Assembly (NCBI GenBank): GCA_944323255.1
Contig: CALURU010000019.1
Location: 1-42,788 of the forward strand
Source: Candidatus Gastranaerophilales bacterium
Lineage (GTDB): Bacteria > Cyanobacteriota > Vampirovibrionia > Gastranaerophilales > Gastranaerophilaceae
Reading direction: 5' to 3'
Length of the DNA stretch: 42,788 bases
This document shows, in pieces, positions 1 to 7,570 of this stretch. The position numbers were made by a program, and so were the translations under genes. Below the pieces are notes generated by a model. The model worked only from the letters and a program-made list of their open reading frames with translations. It ran no database searches and had not been told where the DNA came from. The number at the start of each line of letters is the position of its first letter. Within the stretch, counting starts at the first letter, position 1.

Positions 1-269
1 CTCAGAATGACGGCACTCTGGTAAGTCTCGCTTCCCCTCGCCCATTAGGGGAGAGGGTAGAATTTCAAGTTGAGCGTTAGCGAAACTTAGAAATTCGGGT
101 GTGGGGTATAAAAATTAAAGTTTATTAGAAAAAGTTATTGTCAGCTAAAACCTACCTACAATTCTCCCTTCACGCTTCATACTTCACGCTTCACCTTAAC
201 CTGAATAACATATTCTTCACCCCTCACCCGCATTCGTAGCCTTCGCCTAATGGCTCACGCACGACTGCT

Positions 270-450
270 CCCTCTCCCTCAAGGGGCGAGGAAAAGAAAC
301 TAGCCAGCCCAATACATTTACCCCCTCACACAAGGGGCGAGGGGAAAAAACTATCCAGCCCAATATATTTACCCCCTCACACAAGGAGCGAGGGGAAGAA
401 ACTATCCAGCCCAACACATTTACCCCCTCTCACAAGGGGCGAGGGGAGTA
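270..450. repeat. 51-bp tandem repeat, about 3.5 copies
   Basis: Copies start CCAGCCCAA at 304, 355 and 406, so the period is exactly 51 bp; a degenerate half copy lies at about 270-303. Each unit holds AATACATTTACCCCC followed by a small hairpin-like segment (CCCCTCACACAAGGGGCGAGGGG). Related single modules lie at 12668-12688 and, reversed, at 22684-22708, so the unit is part of a dispersed family. The rest of 1-587 holds low-complexity repeat text (for example CTTCACGCTTCA at 168-192) and a decayed palindrome at 134-159; no gene is seen. Confidence 0.85.
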
Positions 451-574
451 GTTTGCTTTGCCAAGCCGACATTAACTAACCCTGAAGCCAGAGATTGCCA
501 AGGCTTAATTAACATTACCATAAGTCTGACAATTATTTTTCCACCCAAATTATTCCGCCAAAAAGATTTTATTG

Positions 575-580
575 TATAAT
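575..580 (+). promoter_or_regulatory. -10 element of wecB, possibly giving a leaderless mRNA
   Basis: TATAAT ends only 7 nt before the ATG at 588, and no Shine-Dalgarno sequence lies between. Transcription starting at the normal distance would begin at or next to the start codon. No convincing -35 box is seen, so this is a moderate call. Confidence 0.45.
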
Positions 581-587
581 AATTTCT

Positions 588-1703
588 ATGAAAAATATTA
601 TTTTTATCTTTGGAACACGTCCGGAAATTATCAAGCTTGCGCCTGTAATACTTCAAATGAAAAAGTATCCGGATGATTATAATGTAATCATCTGTAACAC
701 GGAGCAACAAAAAGAGCTTTCTAACCAGACTCTTGCATATTTTGGCTTGAAAGCTGATATTAACCTCGACTGTATGAGAGAAAATCAGTCTCTCTCATCT
801 GTTCAGGCAAGGATTTTGACGTGTTTAGATAAAGTTTTTTGTGAAAATAAAATTGATGCGGCAATTGTTCAGGGTGATACCATGACTGTTCTTTGCGGTG
901 CGCTTACGGCTTTTTATCACAAAATTCCTGTATTCCACGTTGAAGCCGGACTAAGGTCTTATGATATTTATGAGCCGTTTCCAGAAGAAGTTATGCGCCA
1001 GATGACTTCAAGGGTTGCAGAATTGCATTTCGCACCAACCGGGGTAAATAAGGAAGCTTTGTTAAAAGAAAATATTGCACCTGATAAAATTTACGTCGTC
1101 GGAAACACGGTTATTGACGCACTTTTCTGCCTCTCTGATGAAGTTATTGAAAAGTCAAGAAAATTTTTTGAAGAAAAGAATATTCCGATAGATGACAGGC
1201 TTGTGTTAATAACGGCACACAGAAGAGAAAATCACGGCGAAAGAATTGACAGGATTATAGATGCGATTACTTATCTTGCAAAAAAATATGAAAATCATAC
1301 CTTTGTAATCCCTGTTCACCCGAATCCTAATGTGCACGATAAAATTCATTCAAGATTAGGTGGTTTTAAAAACATACATCTTTTAAAACCGCTTGATTAC
1401 CCTTATCTCGTGTATTTGATGAAGCATGCAAAGCTGATTCTTACCGATTCCGGCGGAATACAGGAAGAAGCTCCGTCTTTTGCCTGTCCTACTCTTGTTA
1501 TGAGATATGAAACAGAACGAAAAGAAGGTATAGATGCCGGCGTTTCAAAACTTGTCGGAGCAGATTACGAAAAAATAGTTGCCGAAAGTGAAAAAATACT
1601 CTCTTCAACCAAGGATTCTACAAGGCTAAAAGCTCAAAATCCTTACGGCGACGGAACTGCTTCAAGGCAAATTGAAAAAGTTATCCGCAAATTCTTTAAT
1701 TAG
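588..1703 (+). CDS. wecB: UDP-N-acetylglucosamine 2-epimerase (non-hydrolysing)
   Basis: Cytoplasmic enzyme interconverting UDP-GlcNAc and UDP-ManNAc for surface polysaccharide synthesis. The 371-residue length is normal for WecB/MnaA. Family signatures are visible in order: FIFGTRPEIIKLAPVI at the N terminus, VQGDTMT near residue 95, HVEAGLRS near 117, THRREN (as TAHRREN) near 209, HPNP near 245, and LTDSGGIQEEAPSF near 287, which is the UDP-binding GT-B-like signature. The ATG at 588 is the natural N terminus because the next residues are the conserved start of the fold. No ribosome binding site is seen; a -10 box sits directly upstream. It is followed after 33 nt by an unrelated-looking gene, so no polysaccharide cluster is visible here. 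Confidence 0.93.
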   Translation: MKNIIFIFGTRPEIIKLAPVILQMKKYPDDYNVIICNTEQQKELSNQTLAYFGLKADINLDCMRENQSLSSVQARILTCLDKVFCENKIDAAIVQGDTMTVLCGALTAFYHKIPVFHVEAGLRSYDIYEPFPEEVMRQMTSRVAELHFAPTGVNKEALLKENIAPDKIYVVGNTVIDALFCLSDEVIEKSRKFFEEKNIPIDDRLVLITAHRRENHGERIDRIIDAITYLAKKYENHTFVIPVHPNPNVHDKIHSRLGGFKNIHLLKPLDYPYLVYLMKHAKLILTDSGGIQEEAPSFACPTLVMRYETERKEGIDAGVSKLVGADYEKIVAESEKILSSTKDSTRLKAQNPYGDGTASRQIEKVIRKFFN

Positions 1704-1736
1704 CAAGAAATTTTTTTACGGTTTTTTGTGTAACTG

Positions 1737-2612
1737 ATGATAAAGAAAGTTCTAGTACGAAATAAGATTTTACACGAAGCAAGGCTGCCTTTTAGTACAA
1801 TAAAAGGTTCGGTTGCTCACCGACAGAAACTGGCGGGAAAGTATACAAAAGAGTTTTACAATAATTTAAATCCGTATTGCTTAGACGGAATGTGTGAGGT
1901 TAATCACTTTAGAGCTTCGCTCGATAAGGTTATTGCACCTTCAAAAATCAGTTATGCAGTTGCCCCTGAACAAAACAATATGTTTAACGGCAGTATGGGA
2001 ACTCTATCTAAGCTGGGACTTGATGAAAATAATGACTTTATGCTTGTTCATCTGGGGTACAAATTCTTATTGCCAATGGATGAAAGCAATAACTATATAC
2101 TTAATAAATTTACGGCATTTCATGAAGTAAGACATTTTTTTGATAGATTGTTTAATCCCAAAATTAATATGCTTCGAGCTTCAAACGGTATAAATTATCT
2201 TAATTCGGATAGAAAAATTGATACAATTAACGATTTGTTTTTATCCGATTTGTCAAAACCCGTTAATATGAAAGAGTTTAAGCGAAAAATAGATTCTCTT
2301 CTTACAGAGATTCCGAATCCGGTAAAGATAGATTTGTTTCAAAGTATAAGATATCGTTTGCAAAGTGAGATAAATGCGTACAGAGACGAGCTTAAATATT
2401 TTTCAAAGGAAAAATGGTCTTTGAATAATCTGAAAAGTATGTTAAATTTTTCACTATTTCTTATGCAGAATTGCAAATTTAATTCCAAATTGAAATACGC
2501 AAACAAAATATTAAAAGAGAGTATCAATAATGAAAGGAGTAAATTTCTGGGGGTAAATTCTGGGGGTAAATCTCTGGGGGTATTCGGGAGAAGTTTAGCT
2601 AATCAGGTTTAG
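1737..2612 (+). CDS. Unrecognised protein with an HExxH metallopeptidase-like motif
   Basis: I do not recognise this 291-residue protein. It carries FHEVRHFFD with H129-E130-V131-R132-H133, the zinc-binding HExxH pattern, in a predicted helix. About 80 residues later comes SEINAYRDE (E211, E218), arranged like the downstream glutamate ligand of gluzincins. This suggests a small zinc metallopeptidase, but it is inference from motif spacing only. There is no signal peptide or membrane segment. The last 30 residues are encoded by a short direct repeat (GGGGGTAAAT units at about 2546-2580), giving LGVNSGGKSLGVFG, which looks like a recently expanded tail. The ATG at 1737 lacks a clear ribosome binding site. 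The gene lies 33 nt after wecB and overlaps the convergent Fe-S gene by 14 bp at the stops. Confidence 0.7.
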   Translation: MIKKVLVRNKILHEARLPFSTIKGSVAHRQKLAGKYTKEFYNNLNPYCLDGMCEVNHFRASLDKVIAPSKISYAVAPEQNNMFNGSMGTLSKLGLDENNDFMLVHLGYKFLLPMDESNNYILNKFTAFHEVRHFFDRLFNPKINMLRASNGINYLNSDRKIDTINDLFLSDLSKPVNMKEFKRKIDSLLTEIPNPVKIDLFQSIRYRLQSEINAYRDELKYFSKEKWSLNNLKSMLNFSLFLMQNCKFNSKLKYANKILKESINNERSKFLGVNSGGKSLGVFGRSLANQV

Positions 2613-3645
2613 CGTATTTATTCAGAAATTCGGCAAAGTCCATAACTCTGTATTTCCCGAATGAAAACAATCTAAGCGCAGCTTCGCACCCGAGGCAGGA
2701 GGTAAGTACAATTTTTGCGCCTGATTTTAGTATGTCTTTGTGTTTAGCTTTAAAAATTTCTGACATGATTTTATATTCGCTGATTTTTGTAACTCCGTTC
2801 AGTCCGCAGCATTTGTCAAAATTCTCCATCTCAATGTATTCAAGGTTTTGGGTATTTTTCAAAATCCATTCAATATCTTCAAAATTATCAATGTTGCAAG
2901 GCTTGTGAAAAGTAACTTTAAGCTTCTGTTTTAATACAGGTTTTAGTTCTTTTTTTCTCAAGTATTCAAAAATGCTTCTAACTTCTAACCCTCCTATATT
3001 ATAGCCTTTAAGAGTCTTTTCACAGCTTGCGCAGGTTGTTACAATTTCTTTCACCTCATATTTTTGGACAATTTTTTCGAAGCTTTTTTTATAACTTGTG
3101 TAAGACTCTTTGTCTCCTCTTACATAAAAAGGAATTCCGCAGCATTCAAAATCCGGAGTTATGACTTCTATTCCACAGGAATTAAGAATGTTTATAACAG
3201 CTTTGTTGCCCTTGAGTTTTCCGCTGCAGCCGCCAAAGTAAATAACTTTTTTATCAAATTTTTTGCTTTTTACTTTTTTTGAAAATACACCGGCTAATTT
3301 TACTCCAAGCCCGAAAATAAAAGTTTTTTGAACAAAAGAAATAAATTTTTCCAAACGGCTGGTTTTAAAATATTCAGCTTTAGCAGAGGTAATAATATCT
3401 ACAACATTGATACCGCTCGGGCAAAATTTTGAGCAGGCGCCGCATTTAAGGCACAAATCCAAATACCTGTTGATTTTAGGCGACATTTTTAAATCGCCTT
3501 TTATCAATCCTTTGAGCATAATAAACTGTCCACGTGACACTGTACAGTCGTTTCCCGTAATTTGATACAAAGGACAGACTGACTGGCATAGCCCGCACTT
3601 TGAACAGGAATGTATTTCTTCTTTATACTCCGCTAATGTTTTCAT
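2599..3645 (-). CDS. GlcF/GlpC-like Fe-S oxidoreductase subunit with two CCG domains
   Basis: Electron-transfer subunit of the family that partners FAD-dependent glycolate, lactate or glycerol-3-phosphate dehydrogenases. Two [4Fe-4S] motifs are visible: C14xxC17xxC20xxxC24P and C65xxC68xxC71xxxC75P. They are followed by two cysteine-rich CCG domains (FECCGIPFYVRG then CASC; FDKCCGLNG then SCLGC), as in heterodisulfide-reductase HdrB-type modules. At 348 residues it is shorter than GlcF (about 400). No flavoprotein dehydrogenase gene lies beside it, so the substrate cannot be assigned. The start at 3645 gives the family N terminus, but the Shine-Dalgarno is poor. It is convergent with, and overlaps, the HExxH gene. 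Confidence 0.85.
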   Translation of the reverse strand: MKTLAEYKEEIHSCSKCGLCQSVCPLYQITGNDCTVSRGQFIMLKGLIKGDLKMSPKINRYLDLCLKCGACSKFCPSGINVVDIITSAKAEYFKTSRLEKFISFVQKTFIFGLGVKLAGVFSKKVKSKKFDKKVIYFGGCSGKLKGNKAVINILNSCGIEVITPDFECCGIPFYVRGDKESYTSYKKSFEKIVQKYEVKEIVTTCASCEKTLKGYNIGGLEVRSIFEYLRKKELKPVLKQKLKVTFHKPCNIDNFEDIEWILKNTQNLEYIEMENFDKCCGLNGVTKISEYKIMSEIFKAKHKDILKSGAKIVLTSCLGCEAALRLFSFGKYRVMDFAEFLNKYAKPD

Positions 3646-3787
3646 AATTATTATTTTAAAGCAAATAATTTTTGTAGTAAAATAAAGTTAATGTCTTTGA
3701 CAATAGAATAGAGTTTTAGGACAAGGAAATTTCTGACCTGAGTGAAAACACAAAAGGTTGTATATGACAAGGGTATACTTGAACAAT

Positions 3788-3817
3788 GTAGGTCGGGTTT
3801 ACCAACCCGACAATAAC
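3788..3817. repeat. Dispersed palindrome, GTCGGGTT/AACCCGAC type
   Basis: GTAG then GTCGGGTTTACCAACCCGAC then AATAAC. The arms pair perfectly. It has the same stem as the inverted copy at 25936-25965 and the same flank as the copies at 11997, 12869, 31671 and 36314. Confidence 0.8.
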
Positions 3818-3828
3818 TATAATGTAAA

Positions 3829-4073
3829 AGCGATATGGGTTTGTAAGTACAACCGATGTTGCCCGAGAACCAAAAACAAAGCGCTCAATGCAGCCAGTCA
3901 GTAATATGGTCAGCAGAGGGCAACCGATATAAGTAATATAGGTTTGGAAGAATAACCCATGTTGCCTGAGAACCAAAAACAAAGCGTTCAATGCAGCCAG
4001 TCAGTAATATGGTCAGCAGAGGGCAACCGATATAAGTAATATAGGTTTGGAAGAATAACCCATGTTGCCCGAT
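3829..4073. repeat. 103-bp tandem repeat directly upstream of kdsD
   Basis: GTTGCCC/T recurs at 3858, 3961 and 4064, giving two exact periods of 103 bp; the first copy is slightly diverged at its left end and the third is only begun. Each unit has GTTGCCC near its start and GGGCAAC about 60 nt later (3918-3924; 4021-4027), so each could form a long-range stem, and neighbouring units could pair with each other. The array ends about 30 nt before the kdsD start codon and so lies in the probable 5' leader or promoter region. The rest of 3646-4103 contains one dispersed palindrome and no gene. Confidence 0.85.
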
Positions 4074-4103
4074 AAGTCAAAGTAAAAAAAAGGAGTATGG
4101 AAG

Positions 4104-5087
4104 ATGTCTGCAACAATCCAACAATCTCAAAAAGAATTAGATAGATTATCCGCTATAAGAACGATCGATACGGAGATTAAGACAATCGAAGAGTTAAAAC
4201 ATTCGCTAGATGCTGATAGTCTTACAAAAGCTCTGGATTTAATGCAGAATTCTAAAGGCAGAATAATTATAACCGGCATGGGTAAATCAGGGCATATAGG
4301 AAAAAAGATTGCAGCGTCTCTTGCATCAACCGGAACGCCTTCATTTTTTGTGCATCCGGCAGAAGCGAGCCACGGAGATCTTGGAATGATTACCGAGGAT
4401 GATGTCGTGATTGCAATCTCTAACAGCGGTGAGTCTAAAGAGCTGGTTGATATTCTTAACTATTGCAAAAGATTTGGTATCACTCTGATTGCGATAACAA
4501 AGAATCCGGAAAGTTCACTTGGAAAAGCAGGTGATGTAGTTCTAGCACTTCCAAATAACGGTGAAGCTTGTCCATTAGGCTTGGCTCCAACAAACTCAAC
4601 AACAGCTACCTTGGTTTTGGGCGATATTCTTACAATCGGAATGATTGAGCGTAAAGGCTTTTCTAAAGAAGATTTCAACGACAGACATCCTGGCGGGAAA
4701 CTTGGTGCTATACTCAAGCGTGTATCTGATCTTATGCATACAGGTCAGGAAATGCCGATTCTGGACGAAAACGCAAATATGCAGGCTGTTCTGCTTGAGA
4801 TGACTTCAAAACGTTTGGGATGTGTAGGTTTTATAAATCAGTCAGGAATTTTAACCGGTATACTTACTGATGGTGACTTGAGAAGATGTCTTTCTTCTAA
4901 GATTTTAGAGGAAAAAGCTGTTGATTTGATGACAAGAAATCCTAAAACGATTTCACCTGATGCAATGACAGCCGAAGCTTTAAAAATTATGCATGATAAG
5001 AAGATTACGAATCTTTTTGTTGTAGAAAACTCAAAGCCTGTAGGTGTAATCCATATTCACGATTTGCTTAACAACGGAGTTGCATAA
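4104..5087 (+). CDS. kdsD: Arabinose-5-phosphate isomerase (KdsD/KpsF family)
   Basis: Converts ribulose 5-phosphate to arabinose 5-phosphate, the first step to Kdo for lipopolysaccharide or capsule. A SIS domain comes first, with ITGMGKSGHIGKKIAASL (about residues 57-74), HPAEASHGDLGMI (84-96), ISNSGES, and the family marker DRHPGGKLG near residue 194. Two CBS repeats follow (LMHTGQEMP and LMTRNPKTISPD). The 327-residue length is standard. AAGGAG at 4090-4095 with 8-nt spacing fixes the ATG. The TAA stop overlaps the fieF ATG (TAATG), implying translational coupling. A 103-bp tandem repeat immediately precedes the gene. No other Kdo gene is in the window. Confidence 0.93.
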   Translation: MSATIQQSQKELDRLSAIRTIDTEIKTIEELKHSLDADSLTKALDLMQNSKGRIIITGMGKSGHIGKKIAASLASTGTPSFFVHPAEASHGDLGMITEDDVVIAISNSGESKELVDILNYCKRFGITLIAITKNPESSLGKAGDVVLALPNNGEACPLGLAPTNSTTATLVLGDILTIGMIERKGFSKEDFNDRHPGGKLGAILKRVSDLMHTGQEMPILDENANMQAVLLEMTSKRLGCVGFINQSGILTGILTDGDLRRCLSSKILEEKAVDLMTRNPKTISPDAMTAEALKIMHDKKITNLFVVENSKPVGVIHIHDLLNNGVA

Positions 5088-5956
5088 TGAAAATTGAAAC
5101 CGAAAAGAAATTTGCAGCCGGACTTTCTATTACGTCTAACGCAGTTGTTATTCTCTTGAAAGTTATAGCAGGAATTGTATCCGGTAGCATTAGTATTATA
5201 TCGGAGGCAATTCATTCATTGTCTGATTTTTTGGCGTCAATTATAACTTTTTTTGCTGTAACACGCTCTTCAGAGCCGGCAGATAAGGAGCACCCGTTCG
5301 GACACGGCAAATATGAGGATATGTCAGGTTTTATAGAGGGCGGATTAATTATTTTTGCAGGGCTTTATATTATTTATGAAGCTTCGACAAAATTACTTTT
5401 TGGCTATCATGTTAAATCCGAGCCTACTATTGGTATTTTTGTAATGGGTTTTGCAGTTGTTGCTAATTTTCTTGTAAGCCGATATCTGTTTTACGTTGCA
5501 AAAAAATCTGACTCAATCTCTTTGCACGCAGATGCACAGCACTTGAGCACTGATATTTATTCCTCTCTCGGGGTTCTTGCGGGACTTGTATTAATTAAGT
5601 TAACTGGAATCACGGCACTTGATCCTATTATAGCAATAATTGTAGCTGTTATTATCTTGAAAGCGGGTTTTTTAATCTCAAAAGAAACCCTCAATAATCT
5701 TCTTGATGGCTCTATTCCTCTCTGCGATATTAAGGCAATAGAAGAGGTAATTAATGCTAACGGAGTTATTAAGGGGTATAAAAATATAAAAGGTCGCAAA
5801 GCAGGGCAGTGTAAGGAAATTGAAATGACTCTTTTGTTTAATCCTGAAATGAAGCTGCAATGCTGTCATTCGATATGCGATCAGATAGAAAATGATATAA
5901 AGTCAAAGCTCGGTAATGTTTCTATAACAATTCACGCAGAACCAAGCCAGGAGTAA
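5087..5956 (+). CDS. fieF: Cation diffusion facilitator (FieF/YiiP-like metal efflux)
   Basis: Inner-membrane proton-coupled exporter of divalent metals such as Zn2+ or Fe2+. The 289 residues hold about six membrane segments in the usual order. Metal-site motifs are visible: SEAIHSLSDF in helix 2 and HADAQHLSTDIYSSLG in helix 5, with HPFGHGKYED in the loop between helices 2 and 3. The C-terminal 80 residues form the cytoplasmic CDF domain and end in HAEP. Helix 2 has H43 and D47, the HxxxD version seen in many zinc transporters, so zinc is the likelier substrate. The start codon overlaps the kdsD stop, and the next gene follows after 15 nt, so the three genes form one unit. Confidence 0.9.
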   Translation: MKIETEKKFAAGLSITSNAVVILLKVIAGIVSGSISIISEAIHSLSDFLASIITFFAVTRSSEPADKEHPFGHGKYEDMSGFIEGGLIIFAGLYIIYEASTKLLFGYHVKSEPTIGIFVMGFAVVANFLVSRYLFYVAKKSDSISLHADAQHLSTDIYSSLGVLAGLVLIKLTGITALDPIIAIIVAVIILKAGFLISKETLNNLLDGSIPLCDIKAIEEVINANGVIKGYKNIKGRKAGQCKEIEMTLLFNPEMKLQCCHSICDQIENDIKSKLGNVSITIHAEPSQE

Positions 5957-5971
5957 AGGAGAGAGAGTAAT

Positions 5972-7204
5972 ATGGATTTTGAATACGGAATAATCGGCGG
6001 CGGACCGGCAGGTTATACTGCAGGAATTAACCTTGCATCACAAGGACACTCTGTAGTTTTGTTTGAAAAAGAGTATCTCGGTGGAACATGCATGAATAAA
6101 GGGTGTATTCCTACAAAGTCTTTTCTTCATTGCGCAGAAGAGTATGCGAGAATAAAGAATGCCAGTGAAATAGGGCTTGAAGTTGAAATTAAAAAATTTG
6201 ATTTTTCTAAAGTTATAGAGAAAAAGAATAAAACTGTTGAGAAGATTCGTAAGGCTCTTGAGCTTTCTGTAAAAAATTCAGGCATAAAAGTTGTATATTC
6301 AAATGCGTGTATAAAAGATAAAAATACAATACTAGCAGATGCTCAGTCGTATTCTGTCGGCAAAATTATTGCAGCTTGCGGATCTAAGCCTAAAGAGATA
6401 AAGGGTTTAGAATTTGACGGAAAATTTATACTAAGCTCGGACGATGTTCTTGAACTTGATCATCTTCCGAAATCGGCTTTGATTATCGGATCCGGTGCAA
6501 TAGGTACGGAATGGGCAAGAATTTATTCTTCATTTGGCGTGGAAATTACGGTGGTTGAGCTGGCTGAACATTTGATTCCATCAGCAGATATAGAAGTCTC
6601 TAAACGTATAGAGCGAATTTATAAACAAAAAGGTATAAAGTTTTATCTCAATGATTGTGTGGAAAAAATCGAGGGTAAAACGGTTTTTCTAAAAAGCGGT
6701 GTAGTAATTAATCCGGAAATTATACTTGTTGCAACGGGCAGAACCCCTGTTTGTCCTGCACTTGAAGGTATTGATATTTTGGGAGATTCGGCAGGAGAAA
6801 TTCTTCTTGCGCATTATGCAATTCATCAGGCAAAAGAATATTCAACAGGAATTCCATTCAAAAAAGACTTTACGCCTTCCGTGATTTATGGAGAACCTGA
6901 AATTGCCTGGGTTGGTCTAAGGGAACAGGATGTGGATGAAAGTTATACTAAAACAATGCTTCCGATAACTGCTCTTGGCAAGTCCTGGTGTGATGATGCA
7001 ACTGACGGTTTTATCAAAATTATTACAAAAGATGATTTTATATATGGTGCACATATAGTATCAAAAGAAGCCTCTGCTTTGATTCATACTCTTTTGCTTG
7101 TGATGCAGCAAAAAATATCACTTGAAAAACTGAAGGAAATTTGCTTTGCACATCCAACATACTCGGAGGGAATTTTTGATATAATTTGCAGAATAAAAAA
7201 TTGA
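5972..7204 (+). CDS. Dihydrolipoamide dehydrogenase-like flavoprotein with an internal deletion
   Basis: A class I pyridine nucleotide-disulfide oxidoreductase. It shows the FAD motif GIIGGGPAGYTAGINLA, the redox-active pair in GGTCMNKGCIPTKS, the NAD(H) motif IIGSGAIGTEWARIYSSFG, VATGRTP, and the C-terminal His motif FAHPTYSEGIFD. It has 410 residues against about 460 for Lpd. The gap is mostly central: ALEGID runs directly into ILGDSAGEILLAHYA, so the roughly 20-25 residues normally ending in VPxIYAIGD are missing. That stretch helps hold FAD, so activity is uncertain. AAGGAGAG precedes the ATG. It is the last gene of the kdsD-fieF run. No lipoyl-enzyme gene is nearby, so mercuric-reductase-like or general disulfide reductases are also possible. 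Confidence 0.85.
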   Translation: MDFEYGIIGGGPAGYTAGINLASQGHSVVLFEKEYLGGTCMNKGCIPTKSFLHCAEEYARIKNASEIGLEVEIKKFDFSKVIEKKNKTVEKIRKALELSVKNSGIKVVYSNACIKDKNTILADAQSYSVGKIIAACGSKPKEIKGLEFDGKFILSSDDVLELDHLPKSALIIGSGAIGTEWARIYSSFGVEITVVELAEHLIPSADIEVSKRIERIYKQKGIKFYLNDCVEKIEGKTVFLKSGVVINPEIILVATGRTPVCPALEGIDILGDSAGEILLAHYAIHQAKEYSTGIPFKKDFTPSVIYGEPEIAWVGLREQDVDESYTKTMLPITALGKSWCDDATDGFIKIITKDDFIYGAHIVSKEASALIHTLLLVMQQKISLEKLKEICFAHPTYSEGIFDIICRIKN

Positions 7205-7240
7205 AAATATTTCTCTGATTTTTCATACATTTATAAACGC

Positions 7241-7283
7241 AAAAAAAAACCTTTCTTTGTTGGAAAGGTTTGGAATCTTTTTA
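7241..7283. terminator. Terminator after the flavoprotein gene
   Basis: AAACCTTTC (7247-7255) pairs with GAAAGGTTT (7263-7271). On the plus strand the stem is followed by GGAATCTTTTT; on the minus strand it is followed by nine T residues, the stronger configuration. The rest of 7205-7570 is AT-rich. It holds a possible gltA promoter (TATAAT-like at about 7530-7536) and no gene. Confidence 0.7.
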
Positions 7284-7570
7284 ATTAATTCCTCATGTGT
7301 AGAAGGTTAGTGTGTAGGTTGTATGAAAGGTTTGTGTGTTATGTGTCGTGTTCGTTTAATGTTTGTCAATTTCGATTTACATATATATAAAGTATAATTT
7401 TTATATAAAATTGCCTCAATGATGATATATTGTTACAAAACTTTATAATTTGAAAAGAATTTTATTATGTATAGCGACGGTTGAAGTGTAATAAAATCAT
7501 TATGGACATTTTTGCTATTTTTGCTATCATATAATTAGTGATGTAGATTTCACTGAAGGAGAGTTTGGTT

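Noticed and set aside
270..4073. Tandem repeats (51 bp and 103 bp) as CRISPR arrays
   Set aside because: Units are contiguous with no unique spacers between constant repeats, and no cas genes are present.
7241..7570. Small RNA on the minus strand ending at the T-rich hairpin
   Set aside because: The hairpin has its best T tract on the minus strand, but I find no convincing minus-strand promoter with a proper -10 box; it is more simply the terminator of the flavoprotein gene.
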